Of a stretch of 16,040 nucleotides of DNA, positions 1-10,619 are shown one piece after another. Source of the stretch: an uncultured Oscillospiraceae bacterium. Lineage in GTDB: Bacteria; Bacillota; Clostridia; Oscillospirales; Oscillospiraceae. Every line of letters starts with the position of its first letter. Within the stretch, counting starts at the first letter, position 1. Location: contig CAKTHQ010000045.1 in assembly GCA_934565415.1 (NCBI GenBank), positions 1 through 16,040 of the forward strand. The letters run 5' to 3'. The notes beneath the pieces were generated by a model that made no database searches, was not told where the DNA came from, and was given only the letters and a program-made list of their open reading frames with translations. Position numbers and translations under genes: made by a program.

Positions 1-1754
1 GGGAAGGTATATACCCGCTTGCGGATGTCCACAAACCGCATGGCCATATCCAGGAAATCCGCCTCGGGATGCTCGTACAGCACCCACATGATCTTACCGG
101 CATCCATGGCGGAGCCGCCGCCAATGGCCAGAATCAGGTCCGGCTGGAAAGCGGCCATTTGCTTGGCACCCTCCCGGGCGCAGGCCAGGCTGGGGTCCGG
201 GGCTACATTATAGAAGGTGGTGTGGGCAATGCCCATTTCCTCCAGCTTTTCCTCCACAGGCTTGGTGTAGCCGTTCTGGAACAGGAAGGAGTCGGTGACA
301 ATAAAGGCCTTTTTGTGGCCCTTCAGTTCGGCCAATGCCACGGGCAGACAGCCCTTCTTGAAATAAACCTTTTCAGGCGCACGGAACCACAGCATATTCT
401 CCCTCCGGATGGCAACGGTTTTGATGTTCAGCAGGTGCTTGACGCCCACATTCTCCGACACGGAGTTGCCGCCCCAGGAGCCGCAGCCCAGGGTCAGGGA
501 GGGGGCCAGCTTGAAGTTGTACAGGTCGCCGATGCCGCCCTGGGAGGAGGGGGTGTTTACCAGAATCCGGCAGGCCTTCATGGCGGCGGCAAAGGCATCC
601 AGCTTGTCTTTCGCCCCCACGGGGTCCAGGTACACGGAGGCGGTATGACCGAAGCCGCCGTCCCGGACCAGCTTATCCGCAATGGTCAGGGCATCGTCAA
701 AGTCCTTGGCCCGGTACATGGCCAGAACGGGGGATAGCTTTTCGTGGGCAAAGGCCTCGCTCAGGTCCGTAGAGGTCACTTCGCCGATCAAAATCTTGGT
801 GGCCTCCGGAACCTCCACCCCGGCCAGGGCGGCGATGGTGCAGGCGGACTGGCCCACGATTTTGGCGTTCAGGGCCCCGTTTACCAAAATGGTGCCCCGG
901 AGCTTTTCCGTCTCCTCCTCCGTCAGGAAGTAGCAGCCCCGGCGGGCGAACTCGGCCTTGACCGCATCGTAAACCCTGTCTAGAACGACTACGCTTTGCT
1001 CGGAGGCGCAGATCATGCCGTTATCAAAGGTCTTGGAGTGGATGACGGAGGATACCGCCAGCAAAAGGTCGGCGGAGTCGTCGATCACCGCGGGGGTATT
1101 GCCCGGGCCTACGCCCAGGGCGGGCTTGCCGGAGGAGTAGGCTGCCTTGACCATGCCGGGGCCGCCGGTGGCCAGAATCAGGTCCGCTTCCCGCATAACC
1201 TGGTTGGTCAGCTCCAGGGAGGGTACATCGATCCATCCGATGATTCCCTCCGGGGCACCGGCCTCTACTGCTGCCTCCAGAACCACCTTGGCGGCGGCAA
1301 TGGTGCTGTTCTTGGCCCGGGGGTGGGGGCTGATGACAATGCCGTTCCGGGTTTTCAGACAGATGAGGGCCTTGAAGATAGCGGTGGAGGTGGGGTTGGT
1401 GGTGGGGATTACCGCCGCAATCACGCCGATGGGTTCGGCAATTTTCCGGATGCCGTAGGCCTCGTCGGTTTCGATAACACCGCAGGTTTTGGTATCCTTA
1501 TAGGCGTTATAGATGTACTCAGCGGCATAGTGGTTTTTAATGACCTTGTCCTCCACAATGCCCATGCCGGTCTCTGCCACAGCCATTTTGGCCAGGGGGA
1601 TCCGCATTTTGTTGGCCGCAATGGCGGCGGCCTTGAAAATTTGGTCCACCTGCTCCTGGGAGTAGGACGCGAATTCCTTTTGGGCCTGACGGCAGCGCTC
1701 CATGACGGCGGTCAGCTCCTGGGGGGTGGTGACAACGGGATAGGTCTTTTCCAT
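1..1754 (-). CDS. adhE: Bifunctional acetaldehyde-CoA/alcohol dehydrogenase AdhE, 3' part outside window
   Basis: This cytosolic fermentation enzyme reduces acetyl-CoA to acetaldehyde and then ethanol, regenerating NAD+. The start ATG at 1754 follows an AAAGGA ribosome binding site. About 584 codons are visible out of the family's usual 860-890, and the frame is open to the window edge, so the gene is cut by the window rather than broken. The N-terminal aldehyde dehydrogenase half shows the TTNPTSTAIFK segment (about 118-128), the ALGVGPGNTPA segment (about 212-222) and the catalytic cysteine in NGMICASEQ (C249). A linker near residue 460 leads into the iron-type alcohol dehydrogenase half, whose nucleotide-binding GGGSAMDAGK motif lies at about 540. 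The metal-ligand region is beyond the edge. The gene has its own promoter and follows the terminator of the DUF3048 gene, so it is an independent unit. Identification is very secure. Confidence 0.96.
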   Translation of the reverse strand, partial: MEKTYPVVTTPQELTAVMERCRQAQKEFASYSQEQVDQIFKAAAIAANKMRIPLAKMAVAETGMGIVEDKVIKNHYAAEYIYNAYKDTKTCGVIETDEAYGIRKIAEPIGVIAAVIPTTNPTSTAIFKALICLKTRNGIVISPHPRAKNSTIAAAKVVLEAAVEAGAPEGIIGWIDVPSLELTNQVMREADLILATGGPGMVKAAYSSGKPALGVGPGNTPAVIDDSADLLLAVSSVIHSKTFDNGMICASEQSVVVLDRVYDAVKAEFARRGCYFLTEEETEKLRGTILVNGALNAKIVGQSACTIAALAGVEVPEATKILIGEVTSTDLSEAFAHEKLSPVLAMYRAKDFDDALTIADKLVRDGGFGHTASVYLDPVGAKDKLDAFAAAMKACRILVNTPSSQGGIGDLYNFKLAPSLTLGCGSWGGNSVSENVGVKHLLNIKTVAIRRENMLWFRAPEKVYFKKGCLPVALAELKGHKKAFIVTDSFLFQNGYTKPVEEKLEEMGIAHTTFYNVAPDPSLACAREGAKQMAAFQPDLILAIGGGSAMDAGKIMWVLYEHPEADFLDMAMRFVDIRKRVYTF

Positions 1755-1788
1755 AGGGGATCATCCTTTCTGAGACGGGAAGATTGTT

Positions 1789-1806
1789 TCGGTATTTTCG
1801 TACCGA
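1789..1806. promoter_or_regulatory. Perfect palindrome in the adhE leader, possible operator
   Basis: TCGGTA and TACCGA form a perfect 6+6 inverted repeat around a 6-base centre. It begins about 10 bases downstream of the inferred adhE transcription start. It could be a repressor operator or a small leader hairpin. It does not resemble the Rex consensus (TTGTTAA-N4-TTAACAA), although adhE is often Rex-controlled. The binding factor is unknown. Confidence 0.4.
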
Positions 1807-1821
1807 TAAATTATTATTGAT

Positions 1822-1849
1822 ATATTAGCACAGATTAACCGTTTGTCAA
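1822..1849 (-). promoter_or_regulatory. Sigma-A promoter of adhE
   Basis: On the minus strand a consensus -35 TTGACA (1849-1844) is followed after 16 bases by TAATAT (1827-1822). A TG dinucleotide one base upstream makes it an extended -10. The predicted start is near 1815, giving a leader of about 60 nt before the adhE ATG. Confidence 0.7.
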
Positions 1850-1860
1850 TAAAAATTTTG

Positions 1861-1890
1861 AAAAGGAATCCCCTCCCTGGCGGGAGGGGA
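1861..1890 (-). terminator. Intrinsic terminator after the DUF3048 lipoprotein gene
   Basis: A 9-bp G+C-rich stem (TCCCCTCCC with GGGAGGGGA, loop TGGC) lies 7 bases beyond the stop codon of the lipoprotein gene. On the minus strand it is followed by ATTCCTTTTC, an imperfect U-tract. It separates the lipoprotein gene from the adhE promoter. Confidence 0.65.
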
Positions 1891-1896
1891 AAAGGC

Positions 1897-2994
1897 TTAT
1901 TCGTAGGTTACAGCGGATTCCTGGGGGGCAATGGCCATATAGGTATTGCCGACGCCCAGCTGCAGCTCTTCGCCGTCCTCGGTCTTGAACCAGAAGGGGC
2001 TGGTGTCACTGTCGGCACCCCAAACGATGGGGATGATTTTGCCGCCATTGGCATAGTAGCCGGTACCGCCTTCCGTAAAGTTGGCAGTATAGTACACGGG
2101 GCCCCGGGTAATGTCGGCCAGCATGACAATCACATTGGTGAAGCACTCAGGATCCTCGGTATCGCCCACGGTCATGGTCTTGCCGTACTGGTTGTAAACA
2201 TACTTGCCCAGGGATTCGTCATACACCATGGTGGTGTCCTTCTTCATACCGCTGTAGGTAAAGGTCACGTTCACGGTGGAGGCGTTTTCGCCGTCAGGGG
2301 TGCCGTCCTCGGTAAAGCGGAGATTATAGTCCTTGTCGGCAGGCTGGGTAATGGAGAAGCCCTTCTTCTGAGCGAATTCTTCCAGGCCTGCGCCCTTGGC
2401 GAACAGGGTGTGCTCGTACTTGGAGTCGGGCTGGAAGGTGAACACCCGGTCCTTGGCCCGGTAGGAGTAATCGGTGGAGGAGCCGGTATCGATGGTCATC
2501 CGGTTCACCCCGGTGTTGATGGCGTCGTTCAGAACCTGGTCGGAACCGGCAGCATCGCAGATGATGGCATCGTAGGCCTTGGCAATCTGGTTGAACATCA
2601 GCCGGTCGGACCGGACGGAACCGATATCCCCGGCATCGGCAATATTGGTGTACAGAGCCAGGTCACGGACGATGGAGCCGTTGACCCACATTTCCATCAG
2701 GATATCCGCGTTCATGGTGCCGTAATGGGGCAGGGCGTCCCGGATGTTGCTGATGGTCACAGCGAAGACACGGCCGGTATAGGGCTCGTCCAGCACTTCA
2801 CCGTTCAGGGGGTTGCGGTACACCACAGGGGGCTCGGTAGGGGCCTCGGTGGTTTCCGTGGGGGCTTCCGTTGCCTCCGTTGTGGGGGCCTCGGTGGGGG
2901 TGGTGGGAGCTTCCGTCGTGGGGGCGGCAGTGTTGGAGCCACAGCCGCACAGAATCATGGCTGCGATCAGAAGCAATGCAATCAGTTTCTTCAT
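1897..2994 (-). CDS. DUF3048 domain-containing (YerB-like) lipoprotein
   Basis: This predicted 365-residue lipoprotein is anchored on the outer face of the membrane. The start at 2994 has AGAGGAAG at good spacing; an in-frame ATG at 3024 would overlap the probable -10 box and lacks a ribosome binding site. The signal peptide ends in a lipobox at about LCGC (acylated Cys18). A low-complexity linker of Thr, Pro and Glu repeats (about 24-58) follows, probably a wall-spanning spacer. The remainder matches DUF3048, with NPLNGE at the domain start, VTISNIRDALPHYGTMNADILMEM, and the GSVRSDR and TGSSTDY regions. The biochemical role of the family is not established. It lies 69 bases after the solute-binding protein gene and may have its own promoter. 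Family assignment is good; function is unknown. Confidence 0.88.
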   Translation of the reverse strand: MKKLIALLLIAAMILCGCGSNTAAPTTEAPTTPTEAPTTEATEAPTETTEAPTEPPVVYRNPLNGEVLDEPYTGRVFAVTISNIRDALPHYGTMNADILMEMWVNGSIVRDLALYTNIADAGDIGSVRSDRLMFNQIAKAYDAIICDAAGSDQVLNDAINTGVNRMTIDTGSSTDYSYRAKDRVFTFQPDSKYEHTLFAKGAGLEEFAQKKGFSITQPADKDYNLRFTEDGTPDGENASTVNVTFTYSGMKKDTTMVYDESLGKYVYNQYGKTMTVGDTEDPECFTNVIVMLADITRGPVYYTANFTEGGTGYYANGGKIIPIVWGADSDTSPFWFKTEDGEELQLGVGNTYMAIAPQESAVTYE

Positions 2995-3022
2995 AGCAAA
3001 CTTCCTCTTTTCAATGTTTTTC

Positions 3023-3028
3023 ATTATA
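3023..3028 (-). promoter_or_regulatory. Possible -10 box for the DUF3048 gene
   Basis: A consensus TATAAT lies on the minus strand 28 bases upstream of the lipoprotein start codon. No good -35 hexamer sits at 16-18 bases. A short ACAGC-AAAA-GCTGT hairpin lies just upstream. This may be a weak or activator-dependent promoter inside the gene cluster, or chance. Confidence 0.35.
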
Positions 3029-3063
3029 CTTCAACAGCTTTTGCTGTATCCGTTTGATTGGGG

Positions 3064-4656
3064 TTAGCCCGTGGACTCCTCCAGAATGGAATTCATGGTC
3101 TTGCCTACGGTATAATAGAATACGTTGTCCCGGGAGGGCTGCAGGTCCAGCAGCTCGCCGCGCTTGGAATAGATGTTGTAGGTACCGAAGAGTACCGGAA
3201 TCACAACTCCGCTGTCGGCTACGGCCTGGTTCAGGTTATAGAAGTTGCCGCTGTTGGACAGGGCCTCTTTGGCCATGTTCAGCAGGGTTTCGCTGGCAAG
3301 AACGCCGTTGCCCAGGGTGCCGTAGCCTTTGAAAAACTCCGATACATCGTAGTTGGGAGGCAGCCGGGTCTGCCCCATGTATACATCGTAGGTATTGGCA
3401 TTGATTACATGGCGGAAAGTGGTGGCCCCGGAGGTGCCGTATTCCAGAACACCTGTGGGGATGCCCAGCTCCGTTAAATGGGAGGCAATTTGTCTGGCTG
3501 CCCGGAGCCGGGCGGAGTCGTCGGCATTTACCAGCAGCTTCATTTTCTGCACTTCGTTCTTGTCGTTCTTAGGCAGGGTAAAGCCGCCGATGGCATCCAG
3601 GAATTTCATGGGGTCGTATTCGTATTTGGCTGCCAGCTCCGCATTGTAGTAGGGGGACTTGGGGGAGGTAATCAGGGTGCTGGGCTGGCCCATGCCCCGG
3701 TAGTTGTCGCTGTTGATCGTCTCCCGGTCGATGGCGTAAGTCAACGCTTTTCGCAGAACATCGGATTTTTCAAAATAGGGGCTCCACAGCGTGTTGCAGG
3801 CCAGATAGACCATCATGCCGTTGTCTACCTCCCACAGCTCAAAGTCGCAGCGGTATTCGCCGTAGGAGTCAAGCAAGGGGTCTGCGCAGGCCAGGTTCAG
3901 GTCGCCGAACTCGAATTCGTCACGGAGCTGGGTCTGGCTGGCAGACTCGATGACCTGGATGGTCTTGGCTCTGGTGGAAAGCTGGGTATCCTTACACCAC
4001 CAGTTCTCCACACGGGTCAGGTCCGCCCCATCCTCTCCGGCATGGAATTCGTAGGGGCCGGTGCCCAGGGGATGCTCATCCGCCACCTGGGAGGCCTTGA
4101 CAATGGGAATGTCCAGCAGGAGCGGCAGATTCTCGTAGGCCGTATCCAGGAAGAAGGTCAGGCCCCCGTCCTCCCGGAGCTTATATTCCACAATGTGGGT
4201 AAAGCGGCCCTTATAATAGTCGCTTTGCTTGGCTGCATCGTAGGAGGCGATGACATCTCCAATCGTCACCTTGGTGCCATCCGAAAAAGTAGCATTGGGA
4301 TCTACATAAAAGGTATATACCGTCCGGTCGTTGGATACCCGGTACTTGGAGCACAGGATGGGTACGGTCTGATTTTTGCTGTTGTAGGCAAAGAGCCCCT
4401 GGTACATCAGAGAAAACAGCACCCGATTGGTAAAGTTCATGGCGATGAGGGGGTTCATGGACCGGTTGGGATAGTAGGCCAGAACCAGGCTCTCTTCCTC
4501 CGTTACCGGAGCCTCCGTAGGCAACTCCTCGTCCTCCATCAGGATGGCGTCGCCGGTGGGAGTGTAGGCTTCCGTATCGGTGCTTTTGGAGCCGCAGCCC
4601 GCAAACAGGGTAACCACGCTGGCAAAGCACAAAATCAGTGCAAGAATTCGTTTCAC
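3064..4656 (-). CDS. Family 5 extracellular solute-binding lipoprotein (peptide/nickel ABC type)
   Basis: This predicted 530-residue SBP_bac_5 (DppA/OppA-like) lipoprotein would capture a peptide or similar ligand for an ABC importer. It starts at a GTG at 4656, with AAGGAGG seven bases upstream. That GTG shares bases with the pgeF stop codon (GTGA, 4-base overlap), which implies translational coupling. The signal peptide has lipobox LFAGC (Cys21). An acidic spacer follows, then family landmarks: SMNPL, SLMYQGLFAYN, TYTFYVDPNATFSDGTKVTIGDVIASYDA-type start of lobe I (about 100-140), HPLGTGPY (about 220), and DVLRKALTYAIDRETI in the middle. No permease or ATPase gene is adjacent, so the transporter partner and ligand are unknown. 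Recruitment to a non-transport envelope role is possible. Confidence 0.9.
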   Translation of the reverse strand: MKRILALILCFASVVTLFAGCGSKSTDTEAYTPTGDAILMEDEELPTEAPVTEEESLVLAYYPNRSMNPLIAMNFTNRVLFSLMYQGLFAYNSKNQTVPILCSKYRVSNDRTVYTFYVDPNATFSDGTKVTIGDVIASYDAAKQSDYYKGRFTHIVEYKLREDGGLTFFLDTAYENLPLLLDIPIVKASQVADEHPLGTGPYEFHAGEDGADLTRVENWWCKDTQLSTRAKTIQVIESASQTQLRDEFEFGDLNLACADPLLDSYGEYRCDFELWEVDNGMMVYLACNTLWSPYFEKSDVLRKALTYAIDRETINSDNYRGMGQPSTLITSPKSPYYNAELAAKYEYDPMKFLDAIGGFTLPKNDKNEVQKMKLLVNADDSARLRAARQIASHLTELGIPTGVLEYGTSGATTFRHVINANTYDVYMGQTRLPPNYDVSEFFKGYGTLGNGVLASETLLNMAKEALSNSGNFYNLNQAVADSGVVIPVLFGTYNIYSKRGELLDLQPSRDNVFYYTVGKTMNSILEESTG

Positions 4657-5453
4657 CTTGTGCCCTCCTTGCATACAATGACGGCCCCCTGGCTGCCCCG
4701 CCGGCCCTGGGTTACCCGATGGGACCAGAAACGGTCCGGGCTGCACATGGTACACTCGGTACTTACATCAATGGTCTTGACCCCGGCGCGCCGCAGCACC
4801 CAGGCGTTGACGGCTTTCAGGTCTACATAATACTTTTTTCCCCGGGGCCGGATGTATTCGTTCATCTCTTCCCCAAAGGCATCCAACAGGGCCTTGGGCA
4901 CATCCCCGTCGGTTTCAAAGTGACAGAACCCAATGTTGGGGCCGACGGCGCAGCACAGGTCCTCCGGCTTGCTTCCGTAAAGGGCGGCCATTTTTTCCAC
5001 CACCCTGGCAGCAATGCCCAGGGCCGTTCCCCGCCACCCGGCGTGGGCGCCGCCCACGGCGCCGCTTACGGGATCGTAAAAGAGAATGGGGGTGCAGTCG
5101 GCGGTAAATACCGTCAGGGCAGTGCCCGGGGTATTCGTTACCAAAGCGTCGCAGTCCGGCAGGTGCCGGGTATAGAGCCCGGCCCCCCAGTCCTTTTCCG
5201 TCACGGCATAAACAATATCGGAATGGACCTGCCGGGACAGCACCGCCCTGTGGGGATCGAAGCCCAGGGCCTGCCCCAGAATGGCGTAATTTTCCCGCAC
5301 ATTCTCCGGGTCATCCCCCCGGCTCATGCCCAAATTCAGGGAGCTCAGGACTCCGGTGCTGACGCCGCCCAGCCGGGTGGTGAAGCAGTGGGGGGCGGCA
5401 ATGTGTTCTGCCGTCAGATATTCCAGAGTACCCTTTTTTTGTGTGATTACCAT
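4653..5453 (-). CDS. pgeF: Laccase-domain (YfiH/DUF152) protein, peptidoglycan editing factor PgeF family
   Basis: This 266-residue protein is full length for the family. The start at 5453 is preceded by AGGAG five bases away; longer in-frame readings run into secA and are rejected. The expected metal/active-site residues are present: His77 in RQVHSD, Cys120 in TADCTPILFYD and His137 in HAGWRG. From family knowledge, PgeF homologues prevent L-serine from remaining in place of L-alanine in peptidoglycan precursors, and some relatives act on purine nucleosides. The older name polyphenol oxidase is misleading. It begins 22 bases after the secA stop and overlaps the next gene by four bases, so it is probably read from the secA transcript. 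Family identity is strong; the exact substrate here is inferred. Confidence 0.9.
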   Translation of the reverse strand: MVITQKKGTLEYLTAEHIAAPHCFTTRLGGVSTGVLSSLNLGMSRGDDPENVRENYAILGQALGFDPHRAVLSRQVHSDIVYAVTEKDWGAGLYTRHLPDCDALVTNTPGTALTVFTADCTPILFYDPVSGAVGGAHAGWRGTALGIAARVVEKMAALYGSKPEDLCCAVGPNIGFCHFETDGDVPKALLDAFGEEMNEYIRPRGKKYYVDLKAVNAWVLRRAGVKTIDVSTECTMCSPDRFWSHRVTQGRRGSQGAVIVCKEGTR

Positions 5454-5475
5454 AGTATCTCCTACGGGGAGAGAT

Positions 5476-8244
<2,769 letters not shown>

Positions 8245-8316
8245 GGGGATCGCTCCTTTCTCTTCTTCCGCACCGACAGAGCCGCCGGTTTTTCCAAAAT
8301 CCTCGGAATCTATGGC

Positions 8317-8325
8317 ATTATATCA
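8317..8325 (-). promoter_or_regulatory. Extended -10 promoter of secA
   Basis: On the minus strand TG-A-TATAAT forms an extended -10 box with only a weak A+T-rich -35 region upstream. The predicted start near 8310 gives a leader of about 65 nt before the secA ATG. The 127-base gap between alaX and secA holds this promoter and no coding frame. Confidence 0.55.
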
Positions 8326-8371
8326 CAGGTGACAGGAAAAATATAGAGTTTTTTGTAAACATTCGCTTTTC

Positions 8372-9532
8372 TTAATGTTCCCGGAAGCCTTTTTCCAGGA
8401 AAAAGGCCCGGAGCTCTGCTTCATTTGCCCCAATTCTTCCCTGCTGGAAGAAGGGCTTTCCGCCGCCCCGGCCATTCAGGGCTGCGTTCATTTCTTTGTT
8501 CAGGGCTCTCAGGTCCCCGTCCGGCTGGGCCAGGCAGTATCCGAAGCCCTCGGCTGTCTGCCCAAAGACTGCGGTAATGCCCCCCGTTACCTTGGCGGCG
8601 GCGTCGGCCAGCTCCCGCAGGCCGTCCGGGGACAGGTCTTCCTGGACGGTAAAGCAGTTTCCGGCACCGGCCATTTTTTCCGCCTGCCGGGCGCAGAGCT
8701 TCCGCTCCAATTTGGTCAGCTGGAATTTAAGGGTGTCCAGGCTTTCCAAAGTCTGTTTGACAGAGGCAGCCGTCTGGGTGATCTGGGCGGATACCAGCCG
8801 GGATACCTGGCGGTTTTGGTCATACACCTGGTTCAGGATATTCAGGGCCGCCCCGCCGCAGGCCATTTCGATCCGGGTACCGCCCCGGCAAGGGATGGCG
8901 GAGAAGAGCTTAATAAGACCGATCTCCCCCGTAGCCGCCACATGGGTACCGCAGCAGGCGCAGGTATCGTACCCCGGAACTTCCACAATCCGTACCGGCC
9001 AGGGCAGGGCTTTTTTTGTGCGGTAGGATACCTTTTCCAACTCCTCCGGTCCCGGGACCCAGATATGCAGGGGGATGTTCTGCCACACGGCCCTGTTGGC
9101 CTCCGCCTCGATTTCCGGCAGGGTTTCCACCGGGACTGTGCCGTCGAAATCAATGACGATGCTGTTCAGGTTCATATGAAAGCCCACGTTGTGCCAGCCC
9201 CAGCGTTTAAAAATGATACCGGAGACAATATGCTCTCCGCTGTGCTGCTGCATCCGCAGGAACCGGTTTTCGTAGTCGATTTTCCCGTGGACGGTTTGTC
9301 CCACAGTCAGGGGGCCGTCGCATAGATGGATGATTTCTGCCCCCTTTTCCCGGGTATCCAGCACATGAACACCGCCAAGAGTGCCGGTGTCCGCCGCCTG
9401 GCCGCCGCCTAAGGGATAGAAGGCGGTGGCATCTAAGGTAATTTCCCAACCGGCGTCCGTTTGCGCGCAGGCCAGAACTTTTGCATCAAATTCTTGCAGG
9501 TGGCTGTCTTGGTAGTAAAGTTTATCCGTCAT
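8372..9532 (-). CDS. AlaX-type alanyl-tRNA editing protein with DHHA1 domain
   Basis: This predicted 386-residue trans-editing enzyme would hydrolyse Ser (or Gly) mischarged onto tRNA-Ala in the cytosol. It resembles AlaRS without the catalytic and tRNA-recognition domains. The zinc ligands of the editing site are visible: HSGEH (His97, His101) and CCGTH (Cys193, His197). The FYPLGGGQAADTG motif typical of the domain start lies at about 38-50. A helical segment near 245-290 leads to a DHHA1 domain with GRGGGKP (354-360). The start at 9532 has AAAGGA about nine bases upstream and begins the recognisable domain. An in-frame ATG at 9679 would translate through a strong palindrome and is rejected. 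It is transcribed from a near-consensus promoter and lies 127 bases upstream of secA. Confidence 0.9.
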   Translation of the reverse strand: MTDKLYYQDSHLQEFDAKVLACAQTDAGWEITLDATAFYPLGGGQAADTGTLGGVHVLDTREKGAEIIHLCDGPLTVGQTVHGKIDYENRFLRMQQHSGEHIVSGIIFKRWGWHNVGFHMNLNSIVIDFDGTVPVETLPEIEAEANRAVWQNIPLHIWVPGPEELEKVSYRTKKALPWPVRIVEVPGYDTCACCGTHVAATGEIGLIKLFSAIPCRGGTRIEMACGGAALNILNQVYDQNRQVSRLVSAQITQTAASVKQTLESLDTLKFQLTKLERKLCARQAEKMAGAGNCFTVQEDLSPDGLRELADAAAKVTGGITAVFGQTAEGFGYCLAQPDGDLRALNKEMNAALNGRGGGKPFFQQGRIGANEAELRAFFLEKGFREH

Positions 9533-9606
9533 AAGGATGGTTTCCTTTCTTACAGCTTTTCGCTTTGGAAAATAAGGGCTTGTGGGGGTGAATGGTAGGC
9601 ACTGGA

Positions 9607-9654
9607 GGCACGTTCTCCTAGCTTTCCCCTCCCAGGGGAAGACTAGGACGTGCC
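9607..9654. repeat. Long imperfect palindrome in the alaX leader, REP/MITE-like
   Basis: The arms GGCACGT / ACGTGCC, CCTAG / CTAGG and TTCCCCT / AGGGGAA fold into one hairpin with a three-base loop (9631-9633) and small bulges. A short CCCC-TGC-GGGG hairpin (9653-9663) follows. It lies in the inferred 5' untranslated region of alaX, and no U-tract follows on either strand, so it is not a standard terminator. The shape suggests a dispersed intergenic palindromic repeat, but only one copy is seen here. Confidence 0.6.
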
Positions 9655-9702
9655 CCTGCGGGGCGCTGGGGTTATCCATACAAATCCCAACTTATAAGAT
9701 TT

Positions 9703-9731
9703 ATTATACCATTTCCTCCGCTGCCTTTCAA
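9703..9731 (-). promoter_or_regulatory. Sigma-A promoter of alaX
   Basis: The minus strand carries TTGAAA (9731-9726), a 17-base spacer and TATAAT (9708-9703). The predicted start near 9696 leaves a leader of roughly 165 nt that contains the palindrome at 9607-9654. Confidence 0.75.
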
Positions 9732-9773
9732 CGGCATCTCCTCCCCGTATAGAAAATTTTACGGAAAAAGGTC

Positions 9774-9802
9774 TGGTTTTTCTAGGCGGAATGCGGTACA
9801 AT
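9774..9802 (+). promoter_or_regulatory. Probable promoter of the phospholipase-like/MFS pair
   Basis: TACAAT at 9797-9802 lies 29 bases before the start codon. A weak -35 (TGGTTT) sits 17 bases upstream. It diverges from the alaX promoter; the two -35 regions are about 40 bases apart. Confidence 0.45.
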
Positions 9803-9830
9803 GGGAGAAAAATTCCAACGAGGTGATCCT

Positions 9831-10601
9831 ATGCCCGCAGCCTATGCCCATATCCGTTTTGGGAAAGCCCAGACGCTTCCCGGAAAATACGGGGCCCTGC
9901 CGAAGCACTTTCCCCAGCTCTATACCGTAGGGCTCCAGGGGCCGGACCTGCTGTTTTATCACAACCCCCTGTTTCCCACCGCCGCTGTGCGGGAAGGGCA
10001 GCGGCTCCACGGCTTGAGTGGGCAGAACTTTTTTGCCCAGGCCATTGCCGCCTACAAGGCCGCCCCTTCCGATGGGGCCCTGGCCTATCTCTTTGGCGTT
10101 CTGGGCCACTATTGCCTGGATTCCCGGGCCCACCCGGTTATCAACCAATTGGTGGAGTCGGAAAAAATAAACCATGTGGCCCTGGAAACGGAGTTTGACC
10201 GGTTTTTGCAGCAGCAGGATGGCCTGATTCTCCTGCAAAATCGCCGGATCGGCAAATACCTCCGGCTGACCCGGGGGGAAAAGGCTACCGTTGCCGGGTT
10301 TTACAAGGACCTGGGGCCGGCTTCCGTAGGCTGGTGCCTGGGCAATATGCGCCGGGTTTACCGGATTGCTTTTTCCCGGAAACGGCGCCTGGCAAGGCTG
10401 ATTCTGGGCCTGGGCGGGGAAACCGGCCGGAGCCTGATTCCAACCGTGGGGCCGGATCCCCGGTGCGCGCACCTGGATGGGCTCCTGCTGGAGGCCTATG
10501 AGAATGCCGCAAGGGATTACCCGATACTGGCCCGGGAATTGATTGCTGCACTGGAAGCGGATGCCCCCCTGGAAGAGGCCTTCGGCCCCACCTTTGGCTG
10601 A
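9831..10601 (+). CDS. Zinc-dependent phospholipase C-like family protein
   Basis: This 256-residue protein has no signal peptide and resembles the intracellular members of the zinc-dependent phospholipase C/S1-P1 nuclease-like fold that are common in Clostridia. The ATG at 9831 follows AGGTGA. Putative metal-binding residues appear in family order: His7 in AYAHIRFG, GPD at 37-39, His60, the HYCLDSRAHP segment (His93, Asp97, His101), and His115 with Glu119. The substrate is unknown; phospholipase activity is not demonstrated for such short cytosolic relatives. The stop lies 18 bases before the MFS permease gene, so the two are probably an operon. Family call is fairly secure; the reaction is uncertain. 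Confidence 0.8.
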   Translation: MPAAYAHIRFGKAQTLPGKYGALPKHFPQLYTVGLQGPDLLFYHNPLFPTAAVREGQRLHGLSGQNFFAQAIAAYKAAPSDGALAYLFGVLGHYCLDSRAHPVINQLVESEKINHVALETEFDRFLQQQDGLILLQNRRIGKYLRLTRGEKATVAGFYKDLGPASVGWCLGNMRRVYRIAFSRKRRLARLILGLGGETGRSLIPTVGPDPRCAHLDGLLLEAYENAARDYPILARELIAALEADAPLEEAFGPTFG

Positions 10602-10619
10602 CAGAAAGGAAAGAGAAAT

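Noticed and set aside
69..1820. Plus-strand open frames opposite adhE
   Set aside because: The minus strand encodes adhE continuously from 1754 to the window edge with catalytic motifs. The plus-strand translations are repetitive Gly/His-rich shadows.
1800..1850. Rex operator at the adhE promoter
   Set aside because: No TTGTTAA-N4-TTAACAA-like sequence with acceptable symmetry is present; only partial TTAA words are seen.
8340..8385. Terminator between alaX and secA
   Set aside because: GAACATT/AATGTT pairing is short and A+T-rich, and is followed by A-rich rather than U-rich sequence on the minus strand.
9533..9679. Upstream in-frame start for the AlaX protein
   Set aside because: It would translate the hairpin region, lacks a ribosome binding site, and adds 49 residues with no similarity to the family.
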